Assembly (NCBI GenBank): GCA_963777735.1
Contig: CAVZRQ010000003.1
Span: 20,425-84,424 of the forward strand
DNA: 64,000 bases
Direction of reading: 5' to 3'
DNA from: ZC4RG30 sp963777735
GTDB taxonomy: Bacteria > Pseudomonadota > Gammaproteobacteria > Steroidobacterales > Steroidobacteraceae
Positions 44,736 to 56,141 of the stretch are shown here, one piece after another (position 1 is the first letter of the stretch; each line of letters starts with the position of its first letter). Both the position numbers and the translations under genes were made by a program. The notes beneath the pieces were generated by a model. That model did no database searches, was not told where the DNA came from, and saw only the letters and a list, made by a program, of their open reading frames with translations.

Positions 44736-46090
44736 GAGGCCGCAGGCCTGTCTGGAAGGGGCAGGGCAGCCGCCGTGAGCGACAAGGTGAAAGCGCAGCC
44801 ATTGTCCTCACCGGGCCGCACCGAGATGAATCCGCGATTGGCCTGAACCAGCTGTCGCGAGATGCTCAGACCAACTCCCGTGCCGCCGCGCTTGGTAGTG
44901 AAGAAGGGCACGAAGATGTTGTCCAGGTGCACGGGGTCGATGCCAGGCCCGTTGTCGATCACCTGGAGCAGCACGCGTCCCTGTTCATTGCGCGAAGCCC
45001 GCAGCAGTATCCTTCCGCCCGGCGCTTCGGCCAGTGCTTCGATGGCATTGCGCGCCAGGTTGATCAGCACCTGTTCGATCTGCCTGGCGTCGGCGTGTAT
45101 CCCGAGTCCCGGCGCGCACTCGATTTCCATCATCACCTGCTGCGCGGCCAGCGATTCATCCATCAGCATGCGGACGCGTTCCAGCAGCGGCCGGGCCTCG
45201 AAGTCCGTGAATGCCGGCACCGGAACAGTGGCGAACTTGCGATAGGCCTTCACGAACTCCAGCAGCCCGCTGCTGCGTGAATGCACGGCGTTGGCGCTGC
45301 GCGCGAGATCGCTGCGCTCATCCCCTTCAGCGGCCAGTGTTTCCTGGATCAGCTTGCTGAGCGAGATGATGGGCGTCACCGAGTTCATGATCTCGTGCGT
45401 GAGCACGCGGATCAGCTTCTGCCAGGATTCAATCTCGCGCTTCTCCAGTTCATCGCGGATGTTCTGGAACGACACCAGCCGGTGGCGGCTCTCCAGCAGC
45501 GTCAACGCGGTGCAGTAGATCACCAGCTGCAGCGTGTCATCGCCGCGCTGCACGCGCAGCAGGTCGCGGTCTCCGTCGTCCACCTGTGCCAGCAGTGCCG
45601 GCAGCCGCTCGTCGAATTTCCCCAGGGATTTCACGCTCAGCAGCTGCTCGCCAAACAGCTGCCGCGCGCGCCCATTCACCATGACGAGGTTCCCCGCGTC
45701 GTCGAGGCTGATCAGCGCAATGCCCACGTGTTCGACCACGGCCTCCAGGTACTGGTGGTGGGCGGCCTTCTGCAGGTTCAGGCGCTGGAACTCCGCGGCC
45801 AGCACTCTGTAGGCCTGCTCCAGTTCATCGAACACCTTCCCCTTCTTCTGCAGGGGAATCGGCACGGAATAGTCGTGGTGTGCCACCGCATTCAGAAAGC
45901 CGGTGAACTCGCGCTGCGTGCGTTCCACATACCAGACCAGCTCCACCGCCAGCAGCACCGTCAGCACGCCGGCCACCACCGGCGTGATCAGCCACGGCTC
46001 TTCCACCCAGCCCCAGATCGCCACGGCCACGCCGATGACGATCAGCGCCACGCGTGCGGCAACCTGCAGCCGGAAATTACTCGAGACCAT
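44732..46090 (-). CDS. NtrB-like membrane sensor histidine kinase
   Basis: 452 residues. Two membrane helices (about 10-25 and 32-50), a HAMP-like linker, a PAS domain (YLEAVVEHVGIALISLDDAGN), HisKA with the acceptor in RVLTHEIMNSVTPI, and HATPase_c (NLARNAIEAL, DNGPGID, GTGVGLSISRQLV). With no sizeable periplasmic loop it probably senses a membrane or cytosolic cue. It starts 14 bases inside the end of the response-regulator gene, so the two form an operon and a cognate pair. Confidence 0.93.
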   Translation of the reverse strand: MVSSNFRLQVAARVALIVIGVAVAIWGWVEEPWLITPVVAGVLTVLLAVELVWYVERTQREFTGFLNAVAHHDYSVPIPLQKKGKVFDELEQAYRVLAAEFQRLNLQKAAHHQYLEAVVEHVGIALISLDDAGNLVMVNGRARQLFGEQLLSVKSLGKFDERLPALLAQVDDGDRDLLRVQRGDDTLQLVIYCTALTLLESRHRLVSFQNIRDELEKREIESWQKLIRVLTHEIMNSVTPIISLSKLIQETLAAEGDERSDLARSANAVHSRSSGLLEFVKAYRKFATVPVPAFTDFEARPLLERVRMLMDESLAAQQVMMEIECAPGLGIHADARQIEQVLINLARNAIEALAEAPGGRILLRASRNEQGRVLLQVIDNGPGIDPVHLDNIFVPFFTTKRGGTGVGLSISRQLVQANRGFISVRPGEDNGCAFTLSLTAAALPLPDRPAAS

Positions 46091-47454
46091 GCCGCGCCAT
46101 CTTGCGATACAGCGTGGTGCGCCCGAGGCCCAGCGCCTGCGCCGCGCGCGTGAGATTCCCCTGGTAACGCTGGATGGCCTGCTGAATGGCGAGTCTTCTC
46201 CAGTTCGTCGAGGTTCAGCGTGGCGTCGGCGTTGGGCGTGGGCGGCAGCGCCGCCGCAGACACGATGCCATCCAGCGGAAAGCTGCCGTTCTCGCTCATG
46301 ATCACGGCGCGTTCGACGGCATGCTTCAGCTCGCGCACATTGCCCGGCCAGCGATACTCCTGCAGGCGCGCGAGTGTTGCGGCGGGAATCACGAGCGGCG
46401 TGCGGCCGTACTTGCGCGCGAACTGCTGCGCATAGTGGGTGATCAACAGCGGAATATCGGCTGTCCGCTCCCGCAGGGGCGGAATGCGGATCTCGATGGT
46501 GTTGATGCGATAGAGCAGATCCTGCCGGAATCGCTCCGGATCCCGCAGCTGCGCCGGGTTGAGGTTGGTGGCGCAGATCACGCGCGCATTGACGCGCACC
46601 GGGCGATCCGCTCCCACCCGCGTCACCGTCATGGTTTCCAGCACGCCCAGCAGTTTGGCCTGCATGCCGAGCCCGAGGTTGCCGATCTCATCGAGGAACA
46701 GCGTGCCGCCGCTGGCGGCTTCAAAGCGGCCCGCACGATCCTCACGCGCATCGGTGAACGCGCCCTTGCGATGCCCGAACAGTTCCGACTCAAACAGCGT
46801 CTCGGTGATCGCGCCCAGGTCCACCCCGACGAAGGGCATTTCATGGCGCAGCGAATGCCGGTGGATGGCCCGCGCGACAAGCTCCTTGCCGGTGCCGTTC
46901 TCGCCGGTGATCAGCACATTTGCATCGGTGCGCGCCACCTTGGCGATATCGCCCACCACCTGCCGCATGCCACCCGCCTCGCCGATGATGCGATCCGCAT
47001 CCCGCGCGTCCAGGTCGTTCAGCGCGCGCTGCCGGCCGCGCAGCTGTTTCACCTCGCGGTCTGCACGGCTGAGCTGCGCCACGGACATCATGGTGGCGAT
47101 GAGCTTCGCGTTGTCCCAGGGCTTCACCACGAAATCCGCTGCGCCCTCGCGCATGGCGAGCACGGCTTCATTCACGCCGCCGTAGGCCGTCATCAGCACC
47201 ACCTTCGAATCGGGCGCCAGCCGGTGGGCCATCTTCAGCCAGTGGATGCCTTCCTCGCCGCTGGTGGCGCCGGCGGTGAAGTTCATGTCGAGCAGGATCA
47301 CGTCGAAGCTGTGCTGCGCGAGCAGGCTCTCGATAGAGGCGGGCGTGTTGGCGGTGATCACGGTCGGGAAGCGCCGCTTCAGCACCAGCTCGGCGGCGAG
47401 CAGTACCTCGGGGTCATCGTCGACGATCAGGATCTTGCCGGTTTCCGATGGCAT
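46077..47454 (-). CDS. NtrC-family sigma54-dependent response regulator, with one frame break
   Basis: 458 residues after removing one base at about 46188. Receiver domain (ILIVDDDPE, phospho-acceptor Asp in VILLDMNF, Lys in FVVKPWDNAK), AAA+ domain (Walker A GENGTGKE, sigma54-contact loop ESELFGHRKGAFTDA, Walker B GTLFLDEIGNL) and a Fis-type helix-turn-helix (RAAQALGLGRTTLYRKM) that lies after the break. The unedited reading loses the DNA-binding helix. It is divergent from the efflux operon, whose promoter has a -24/-12 element, so it is the likely activator. Confidence 0.93.
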
Positions 47455-47559
47455 GGCTTTCCCCGTTTGCGTGCCGTATTGAAACATGGGGTGTGCCATT
47501 CTGGAACAGTTTGGGCATGGCGTCGCTGCCCCACTCATAACCCATTACGGGAGCAAGCC

Positions 47560-47573
47560 CCTGTAATCACAGG
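47560..47573. promoter_or_regulatory. Dyad upstream of the sigma54 promoter
   Basis: CCTGT-AATC-ACAGG, perfect 5-base arms, about 25 bases upstream of the -24 element; a further CCTGT half-site is at 47586-47590. It could be the response-regulator site, though enhancers usually lie farther upstream. Confidence 0.3.
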
Positions 47574-47597
47574 CTATTCGAAAACCCTGTAACGTCT

Positions 47598-47613
47598 TGG
47601 CACGAAGCTTGGA
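47598..47613 (+). promoter_or_regulatory. Sigma54 (-24/-12) promoter of the efflux operon
   Basis: TGGCACGAAGCTTGGA matches the sigma54 consensus (TGGCACG-N4-TTGCA) with one mismatch in the -12 block. Predicted transcription start is about 47624, two bases before the GTG start of the adaptor gene. The divergent NtrC-family activator supports the call. Confidence 0.65.
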
Positions 47614-47625
47614 CTAACGGCCCTC

Positions 47626-48908
47626 GTGGACAAACCAATCGAGAAGAAAGGGCGCTCGCCCATCCAGTGGATCGTGGTCGGGCTGCTGGCCCTCGCGGCC
47701 GTGGCTGTCGTGAGCCTGGTGTATTCAAAATCCGGCAGCTCGCGCCTGCGCGTGGACTCCACGCGCATCACCACGGCCACCGTCGCGCAGGGCACATTCC
47801 GCGAGTACTACCCCTTCGATGGCACCGTCGAACCCGCCACCTCCGTGTACCTGGACATCGAGGAAGGCGGCCGTGTCGAGAAGATCTTCGCGGAAGGTGG
47901 CGCCTTTGTGAACGCGGGCGATCTCATCCTGCGGTTCTCCAACGCGCAGGCGCAGCGCACGGCCATAGAAACGGAGACCCGTCTGCTCGAGACCCTCGAC
48001 CAGCAGCGCAACACCGAATTCAACAGCGCGCGCAGCAGCCTGCTGCAGCAGGAAGCATTGCTGGATATCGACAAGGAGATCATCGATGTCGAGGCGAAGT
48101 TCAAGCGCTACGACTCGCTGATGAAATCGGCCAACAGCCCCATCTCCGTCGAGCAGTACGAAACCGTCCGCGACCAGTACAACTACCTGAAGAAGCGGCG
48201 CGGGCTGCTGGCCGAGCGCATCCGCCAGGAAGAGATCCTGAGCAGCAACCAGAACACGCAGGCGAAGAAATCCATCACGCGCCTGAACGAGAACATGGAG
48301 CTGCTCAACCGCATCGTGCAGAGCCTGGAAGTGCGCGCGCCGATCTCGGGCTACCTCTCCACCATCGACGCGGAGGTGGGCCAGAACATCAACCGCGGCC
48401 AGCGCATCGGCCAGATCGACCTGCTCGACAAGTTCAAGATCCGCGCGCGCATCGACCAGCTCTACATCAGCCGCGTCGTGGTCGGCACGGCCGGTCACGT
48501 GACGCTCGACGGCAAGAGCTGGGACGTCACCGTGCAGAAGGTGTATCCCGAAGTGCGCAACAGCCTGTTCGAGGCCGACATCGTCTTCGCCGAAGCCGTG
48601 CCCGAGACGCTCAAGCGCGGCCAGACCGTGACCGTGGAGCTGAGCTTCGGCGAACCCTCGCAGACGCTGATCGTCTCGAAGGGCGGTTTCTACCAGCAGA
48701 CCGGTGGTCGCTGGGTCTATCTGATCTCGAAGGATGGAGAGTCGGCGACCCGCGCCGAAGTGCGGCTCGGGCGGCAGAACCCGCGCCAGGTGGAAGTGCT
48801 CGAGGGCCTGCAGGAAGGCGACCGCATCATCACCTCCGGCTACGACAGCTACAACAGCGCCGATGAACTGCGATTCAGCGAAGCCATAAAAGCAAAACAG
48901 GAAAAGCC

Positions 48909-48912
<4 letters not shown>
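47626..48912 (+). CDS. MacA/HlyD-type periplasmic adaptor subunit of an ABC efflux system
   Basis: 428 residues from GTG 47626. One N-terminal membrane helix (about residues 13-32), a biotinyl-lipoyl half-motif (GTVEPATSVYLDIEEGGRVEKIFAEGG), a long coiled-coil hairpin (about residues 105-230), the second lipoyl half (VRAPISGYLSTIDAEVGQNI) and a beta-barrel domain. It would link the inner-membrane transporter to an outer-membrane channel that is not encoded here. No Shine-Dalgarno precedes the GTG, consistent with a near-leaderless transcript. The ATPase gene overlaps by 4 bases. Confidence 0.92.
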
Positions 48913-49591
<679 letters not shown>

Positions 49592-49595
<4 letters not shown>

Positions 49596-52041
49596 ACAAC
49601 TATCTCCAGGTCGTGCTGCGCATGCTGCGGCGGGAGAAGCTCTACGCGGCCATCAACATCGCCGGGCTGTCGCTCGGCATCGCCTGCTGCCTGATCCTGG
49701 GTCTGTTCCTGCGCAGCCAGCTGACCTATGACCAGCATTACCCCGAGCACGAGCGCATCTACCGGATCGTCAACGAGTTCACCACCGGCGGCACCAACGA
49801 CAAGTTCGCGGTGACCTCGCGGGTGCATCGGGCCGATGATGATGGCGGACAACCCTGCGGAGATGCAGGCCTACGTCCGCTTCCAGAGCAACTCCAACCG
49901 CGGCGGCGTGGCCATCCGGCACGGCGACGACGTCTTCTTCTGGCAGAACAGCTACTTCGTCAGCCCGAATGTCTTCGATCTCTTCCCCCCGACAGTCATC
50001 TACGGGGATCCGAAGACGGCATTGCAGGAGCAGGGGTCCATCGCCGTCAGCGAGACCTTCGCCCGCAAGTATTTCGGCGACGCCAATCCCATCGGCGAGC
50101 AGATCGTCACCGACGGCGGCGTTGCGCAGACGATCAAGCTGGTGTTTGCCGACCAGCCGCAGAACACGCACCTGAAGTACGACATTCTCTGGTCCGAGAA
50201 TGTCCCCTTCCTGCGCGACTCCGACAATCCCTCGCAGCGCCGCCAGCAGCTGTTCGGCATCGGCAACCTCACCTACGTGCTGATGGCACCCGGCTTCCAG
50301 GCCGACGACTGGGCGCGCATCAACGACGCGTTCTGGACGAAGCACATGGAGGAGATCGGCAAGGCCTACAAGGCCGAGTGGCGCAGCTGGCTGCAGCCCC
50401 TGAAAGATGTGCACATGCAGACCGAGGTCCAGGACGGCCAGCCCACCGGCAACCGCATCTATCTCTACGGCTGCGCGGCGGTGGCCTTGTTCATCCTGCT
50501 GGTGGCCGGCATCAACTACATGAACCTCGCCACGGCACGCGCCACGCGCCGTGCACGATCGGTCGGGATCCGCAAGATCCTGGGCGCGAGCCGCGCTTCA
50601 CTGGCCATGCAGTTCCTCGCTGAGGCCGTGCTGTTCTCGTTGATCGCCATGGTGCTCGGCGTCGTGATCGTCGAGGTGGTGCTGACGCTCACGCCCATCA
50701 ACTCGCTGATGGGCGATCAGGTCGCGCTCAATCTGCAGCAGGAGCCGATGCTCGCGCTGTGGCTGGTCGGACTCAGCGTGGCGATGGGCCTGCTGGCCGG
50801 CGCCTATCCGGCTTTCTATCTCTCGTCGTGGGCGCCGCTCACTGCACTGACGGGCAAGCAATCGGCCGGCAAGGGCAACCTGCGGTTGCGCGAAGCCCTG
50901 GTGCTGGTGCAGTTCACGATCTCGGCCGCAGTGATCGCGAGCACGCTGCTGATGGCGGCGCAGATGAATTATCTGGCGAACAAATCGCTGGGCTTCGAGA
51001 AGGAGCATCGTCTGGTCGTCACCATGCGTGGCGTGCCGACCATCGACAAACACCAGACGATCCGCACCGAACTGCTGAAGGACAGCCACGTGCTCGGAGT
51101 GGCCATTGCCGCCATACCGCCCGGCGATAGCGGCACGCCCGTGAACCTCGCCCAGGTGGAGCACGAAGACGGCAAGATCGAGCCGACGCAGATCAACAAC
51201 TTCCCCATCGGCGAAGGCTTTGTGGAAGTCATGGGCATCAAGGTGCTGCAGGGCCGGGATCTTTCCAAACGCCTGATCACCGATGTCGGCACGAATGTGC
51301 TGGTGAACGAGGCCATGGTGCGCAAGATGGGCTGGAGCAACCCGGTCGGCAAGCGCATCACGGTGCGCGGCGAGAGTGGCCGGGTCATCGGTGTGGTGCA
51401 GGACTTCAACTTCAAGTCCCTGCATACGCAGATCGAGCCGCTGGCGATATACCCGCTGAACATGGATCTGAGCGGCGTGGCGGATATCAACAAGCCGTTC
51501 GTGCAGAACTATCTCGTCGTCAAGATCTCGTCCGAGGATGTCAGCCAGACGCTGGGGATGATCGAGCGGGTGATGTCCGAGGCCGACGCGAGACACCCGT
51601 TTGAATACACCTTCCTCGACGAGGCGCTCGACAAGCACTACAAGTCCGAGAACCAGGTGCTGAAGCTGATCGCGATCTTCGCGGCGATCTGCATCTTCAT
51701 CGCCTGCCTGGGACTGTTCGGGCTGGCCTCGTTCACCACCGAGATGCGCACGCGCGAGATCGGCACCCGCAAGGTGCTGGGCGCCACCACCTGGCAGATC
51801 ATCGGGCTGCTGGCGCGGCCCATCATGGTGCTGGTGCTCGATCGCCTCCGTGCTGGCGGCGGTGATCGCGTACTTCGCCATCGACGAATGGCTGTCGACC
51901 TTTGCCTACAAGGCGGGCATCAACCCGCTGATCTTCCTCGTTTCCGCGCTGGTGGCCGCGCTGGTGGCCTTCTTTACCGTCGCCGCGCAGTCGTACCGGA
52001 CTGCCAGCGCCGATCCCGTCCACGCATTGCGACACGTCTGA
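49592..52041 (+). CDS. FtsX/MacB-type ABC permease with two FtsX domains, two frame breaks
   Basis: About 815 residues after removing one base at about 49826 and 51840. N-terminal membrane helix (INIAGLSLGIACCLILGLFL), a MacB-like periplasmic domain, three helices of the first FtsX domain (YGCAAVALFILLVAGINYMN; GIRKILGASR), a second periplasmic domain, then the second FtsX domain (LIAIFAAICIFIACLGLFGL; REIGTRKVLGATTWQI) and final helices recovered after the second break (VLAAVIAYFAIDEWL). The long form with duplicated FtsX domains is typical of DUF-rich 'ABC transporter permease' proteins. Without edits the N-terminus and last helices are lost. Confidence 0.9.
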
Positions 52042-52061
52042 ACGACCGTCAAGGAGTGACC

Positions 52062-53100
52062 ATGAACAAGTGGATCCGAACTACCGCGCTGGCCATGCTG
52101 CTTGCAGCCAGCGGCAGCGCCATGGCAGCCGCAGCACCGGAACTCAGCCGGAGTGTGGGAGGGCAAGCTCGCCGTCGACCCCACCACCTCCCTCGGCATC
52201 CAGTTCACCTTCGCGAAGGACGCGAAGGGCGCATACACCGCGGTGCTGAATTCACCGGACAATCCCGCAATCAAGAACACGCCGGCTACCGGCGTGACCT
52301 GGGATGGCACCACCGTGAAGCTGCAGGTGGCCGCGCTGAGCGGTTCCTACTCCGGCACGCTCAAGGATGGAAAGATCTCGGGCCAGTGGACGCAGCCCGG
52401 TGGCAACCTGCCGCTGGTGCTGAGTCCCTACCAGAAGCCGGTGCTGGCCAAGGCCGCCACGGATGCCCTGACGGGAACCTGGGTCGGCCCGTTGAAGATC
52501 CCCGGCGGTGAACTGACCTTCGTGCTGCGCTTCAAGACCGACGCCAAGGGTGTGTTCGGCGGAACTCTCGCAGTGCCGGAGCAGGGCGGCAACGAAATCG
52601 CCATGACGGATATCCAGTTCTCGGCCAACAAGCTGAACTTCAGGATTCCGCAGGTGCGCGGCGATCTCACCGCCACACTCGCGAACGGGGTGTTCACTGG
52701 AACATGGTCGCAGGGCGGTCAGGGTTTGCCAGTCACCATCAAGAAGGGCGAATACGCCGCGCCGGTGTACGCGCTCAAGCTCAGCACGGAAGCCTTCGCG
52801 GCGCTGAACGGCACGTGGAAGGGCAAGCTCGAAATGACGTCACCGCAAGGGCAGAAGGCCACGCTCAGCATGGTGCTGCGTTTCAATACCAGCGCTGCCG
52901 GCCAGTACGTCGGCTTCGTCGACAGCCCCGACCAGAAGGCCTCGAACATTCCCGTGACCGAAGCAACGCTCACCGGCGACAAACTCGTGGTGAAGATCGC
53001 CTCGCTGCAGGGTGAATACACCGCCACGCTGGCTGGCAAGACACTTACCGGCGAGTTCAAGCAGGGCCCCATGACCACGCCGCTGGTGCTGACGAAGTAA
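52062..53100 (+). CDS. Exported protein of three tandem beta-rich repeats, one frame break
   Basis: 345 residues after removing one base at about 52149. A signal peptide (about residues 1-22) is followed by three copies of a unit of about 100 residues. Each copy begins G-W-G-L, has a 'F--DAKG-Y-A-L-SPD' strand pair, then a 'L-G-Y-ATL--G--TG-W-QGG--LPL-L' close. A similar unit is found, as far as I recall, at the N-terminus of some secreted serine hydrolases; here it stands alone. It is 20 bases downstream of the permease with a good AAGGAG, so it is the last gene of the efflux operon, perhaps a periplasmic binding or export substrate protein. Confidence 0.75.
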
Positions 53101-53103
53101 CTC

Positions 53104-54327
53104 CTATCGGGCGGGTCTGATCCCCGACAGCGCCGCCAGCCTTCGTTCGCGCAATGCCGCAGCGATGGCTGGCCCGTTGAGACCCGCCCGGTCCTCTTCG
53201 CTCAGCTGTGCGGCCGCTGCAGTGGCGCGCGCGGTTTCCAGATAATCCCGCTGCGGATACGGCGCTTCCTCCAGCCCCGTGCGCCCCTGCGCATCGCACT
53301 GGCAGGCGAGCAGCATCTCGCTGAAGCGCTCCGGCCGCCGGAACGCATCGCATTCTTCCAGCAGCTTCAGCACCGTCTCCGGCCGCAGCTGCAGCGCGCG
53401 ATGCACGTTCGTGTGCTGCTTGCAGGTCATGCGCGCGAGCTCCTTGTGCGCCACCGGCACCTTGAGCCGCGAGCACAGCGCATCCACCAGTGGCAGCCCG
53501 CGCGACTCATGCATGATGTGCTTCGGCCATTCCTCGCGCGGCGTGGCGCCCTTGCCGAGGTCATGCGCGAGCACCGCGAAGCGCACCGTCACCGGCGCGT
53601 TCAACTCGGCCGCACGCTTCAGGCACAGCATCACATGCAGGCCGGTGTCGATCTCCGGATGCCATTGCGCCGGCTGCGGCACGCCGAACAGCCGATCCAC
53701 CTCGGGGAAGATCACCGCCAGCGCACCGCAATCGCGCAGCACTTCGAAGAACACTTCCGGCCGCGCCTCGCCCAGCGCGCGCTCGGTTTCCTGCCACACG
53801 CGCTCGCTCACCAGCGAAGCCACTTCACCGTCGGCCACCATCTGCCGCATCAGCGCGCGCGTGCTCTCGTGCACCGTGAAGCCCAGCGAAGCAAACCGCG
53901 CCGCAAACCGCGCCACGCGCAGGATGCGCACCGGGTCTTCGCTGAAGGCCGGCGACACATGCCGCAAGGTGCGGGCGGCGAGATCCGCCTGGCCGCCATA
54001 AGGATCCACCAGCGTGCCATCCTCGGCCTGCGCAATGGCATTGATGGTCAGATCCCTGCGCAGCAGGTCCTCTTCCAGCGTGATGTCGGGCGAGAACTCG
54101 GTGACAAAGCCCCGATACCCCGGCGCCGTCTTGCGCTCGCGCCGCGCCAGCGCATATTCGCAATGCGACTCGGGATGCAGGAACACCGGGAAATCCTTGC
54201 CCACCGGCCTGTAACCCGCGGCCAGCAGCTCTTCGGCAGTGCCACCCACCACCATGTAATCGCGTTCGCGGACTTCGCGGCCCAGCAACGCGTCCCGTAC
54301 CGCGCCGCCCACCAGATACACTTGCAT
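53104..54327 (-). CDS. cca: CCA-adding enzyme with HD domain (tRNA nucleotidyltransferase)
   Basis: 407 residues from ATG 54327. Class II nucleotidyltransferase motifs: VYLVGGAVRDALLG, ERDYMVVGG, LLRRDLTINAIA, the template region EDPVRILRVARFAARF, and an HD phosphohydrolase domain (FAVLAHDLGKG). It builds and repairs tRNA 3' CCA ends; the HD part carries phosphatase/phosphodiesterase activity in E. coli. The long upstream frame is antisense to the aminopeptidase gene and rejected. Confidence 0.97.
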   Translation of the reverse strand: MQVYLVGGAVRDALLGREVRERDYMVVGGTAEELLAAGYRPVGKDFPVFLHPESHCEYALARRERKTAPGYRGFVTEFSPDITLEEDLLRRDLTINAIAQAEDGTLVDPYGGQADLAARTLRHVSPAFSEDPVRILRVARFAARFASLGFTVHESTRALMRQMVADGEVASLVSERVWQETERALGEARPEVFFEVLRDCGALAVIFPEVDRLFGVPQPAQWHPEIDTGLHVMLCLKRAAELNAPVTVRFAVLAHDLGKGATPREEWPKHIMHESRGLPLVDALCSRLKVPVAHKELARMTCKQHTNVHRALQLRPETVLKLLEECDAFRRPERFSEMLLACQCDAQGRTGLEEAPYPQRDYLETARATAAAAQLSEEDRAGLNGPAIAAALRERRLAALSGIRPAR

Positions 54328-54333
54328 CCCGCG

Positions 54334-55365
54334 ATGGTACCCAAGTTCACGCTCCGCTTGTCTCTGCTTCTGGCCGCTTCGCTGCTGTCCGGCTGCTATC
54401 TCATGCAGGCCACCCGCGGCCAGCTGGCCGTGATGAGCAAGCGCCAGCCCATCGACCAGGTCATCGCGCGGCCCACCACCACCGATGCGCTCAAGGCCCA
54501 GCTCGTCCGCGCGCGCGACATCCGCGACTTCGCCTCGCGCGAGCTCGGGCTGCCGGACAACGGCGCCTACCGCAGCTACGCCGACATCGGCCGCCCCTAT
54601 GTGGTGTGGAATGTGGTCGCGACGCCCGAGTTCTCGGTGCAGCCGCGGCAATGGTGTTTCCCCATCGCCGGCTGCGTGGCCTATCGCGGCTATTTCAGCG
54701 AGAAGGCCGCGAAGGATTTCGCCGCCACGTTGAAGGAGCAGGGCGATGATGTGCTCACCGGCGGCGTGCCCGCCTATTCCACGCTCGGTCGCATTGCTGA
54801 TCCGCTGCTCAACACCGTCACCGGTTACGGCCAGCTCGACCTCGCCGGTCTCGTGTTCCACGAGCTCGCGCATCAGGTGGCCTACCTGCCGGGCGATTCC
54901 GCCTTCAACGAGGCCTTCGCCACCGCGGTGGAAGAGGCGGGCGTCGCCCGTTACGCCGCGACGCTGCCCGATGCCAGTCTGCTGCAGCGCTGGCAGCAGC
55001 GACGGCGTCTGCGCATCGAGATCACCGGGCTCATCACGAAAGCGCGCGCCGATCTCAGCCGCATCTACATGCTGCGCTACGCACCCGAAGCCATGCGTGC
55101 TGCCAAGGCCGAACGGCTCCAGCAGCTCGCCACTGACATCCGCGCGCTGGAACAGCGCGAAGGGCGCGCCTCGGGTTACGGCAGCTGGATCGACGCGGGC
55201 CTGAACAACGCGCACCTGGCGTCGGTGGCCACCTATTACGATCAGGTGCCGTATTTCGAAGCTCTTTTGAGAGAGCGCTGCGGGGGCTATCTGCCCTGTT
55301 TTTATGTGGTTGTGAAGCAGGAAGTCGCAGCCAGGCAGGGCTCAAGAATGAGGGAGCGGACCTAG
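54334..55365 (+). CDS. Lipoprotein zinc aminopeptidase (COG4324-like)
   Basis: 343 residues from ATG 54334. Lipobox LLSGC, then a helical protein with the zinc motif LVFHELAHQVAYL (HExxH) and the distal Glu in FNEAFATAVEEAGV. CFPIAGCVAYRGYF precedes it. The sequence fits the putative aminopeptidase family COG4324, expected in the periplasm on a membrane. Starts are 6 bases apart from the divergent cca gene, so promoters overlap the coding regions. Confidence 0.88.
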   Translation: MVPKFTLRLSLLLAASLLSGCYLMQATRGQLAVMSKRQPIDQVIARPTTTDALKAQLVRARDIRDFASRELGLPDNGAYRSYADIGRPYVVWNVVATPEFSVQPRQWCFPIAGCVAYRGYFSEKAAKDFAATLKEQGDDVLTGGVPAYSTLGRIADPLLNTVTGYGQLDLAGLVFHELAHQVAYLPGDSAFNEAFATAVEEAGVARYAATLPDASLLQRWQQRRRLRIEITGLITKARADLSRIYMLRYAPEAMRAAKAERLQQLATDIRALEQREGRASGYGSWIDAGLNNAHLASVATYYDQVPYFEALLRERCGGYLPCFYVVVKQEVAARQGSRMRERT

Positions 55366-55437
55366 CCGGGGCTTACAGGCCATCCGGATGAGGTCTTGGT
55401 TCTCGTACTTGAAGCTGTTGGATGGGCGGAATCGGCG

Positions 55438-56124
55438 CTATTTGCCTGGCGAGGAGCGATTCCGTGTGCTTCTAGACAAGGCCCTCTTCCGCGGCTTCTG
55501 GCCACTCGCCTGTGCAGTGCTGTCTGATGCGGGCAGGTTCATGTGAAGCGCCCGCTGTATCAGGACTTTCATGGCCCGCATCCGCGCGGCTTTCTCCTGC
55601 TCGGTCCATGAGAACACGCCCTCACCAAACAAGAAGAGCGACCCGGCCATGATGAACTGAACCGTAGACAAGGAATCGTCGACGTCGAAAACGCCTTCTG
55701 CTTTTCCTTGCTCAATCACCTCGGCAACGATGGGGCCCAACACGCGGATCGTCTCGACATTATTGCGATCATGCAGCTCGCGATTGGCAGGCCGATGGAG
55801 GTCCTGAACCACGTTCTTGCCGCTGCCGCCAATGCGCTGCGCCTCGGTGAACATGAGCTTCAGTTTCGCGATGGGCCTGTGTTTTGTGTCGTCGGCAATT
55901 TCCCTGAATCGGGCTGCTATGTTCTCGACCAGGCGAGTGGCAAGCGCCGCCAGCACATCTTCCTTTGTGCGGAAGTAGTGGTAGAACGTGCCCTTGGCAA
56001 TGTTCGCCTCACGAACAATATCTTCCACGGGTGTGTCGACATAGCCGTTCTTCTGGAACAGAGACTGGGCGATATCGAGTAGCTCCGCACGTCGAACTTC
56101 AGGCGCCTTTACAGTGCGGACCAT
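55438..56124 (-). CDS. TetR family transcriptional regulator
   Basis: 228 residues. The helix-turn-helix is canonical (GYVDTPVEDIVREANIAKGTFYHYFRTKEDVL). The ligand-binding half is helical, with a basic C-terminal tail. It is 17 bases downstream of the CPBP protease gene on the same strand; a palindrome in front of that gene is a likely operator, giving autorepression of the pair. Confidence 0.93.
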   Translation of the reverse strand: MVRTVKAPEVRRAELLDIAQSLFQKNGYVDTPVEDIVREANIAKGTFYHYFRTKEDVLAALATRLVENIAARFREIADDTKHRPIAKLKLMFTEAQRIGGSGKNVVQDLHRPANRELHDRNNVETIRVLGPIVAEVIEQGKAEGVFDVDDSLSTVQFIMAGSLFLFGEGVFSWTEQEKAARMRAMKVLIQRALHMNLPASDSTAQASGQKPRKRALSRSTRNRSSPGK

Positions 56125-56141
56125 TTTTGCTCAGAACCTCG

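Noticed and set aside
46186..47592. 468-codon open frame antisense to the response regulator
   Set aside because: Shadow of an NtrC-type gene.
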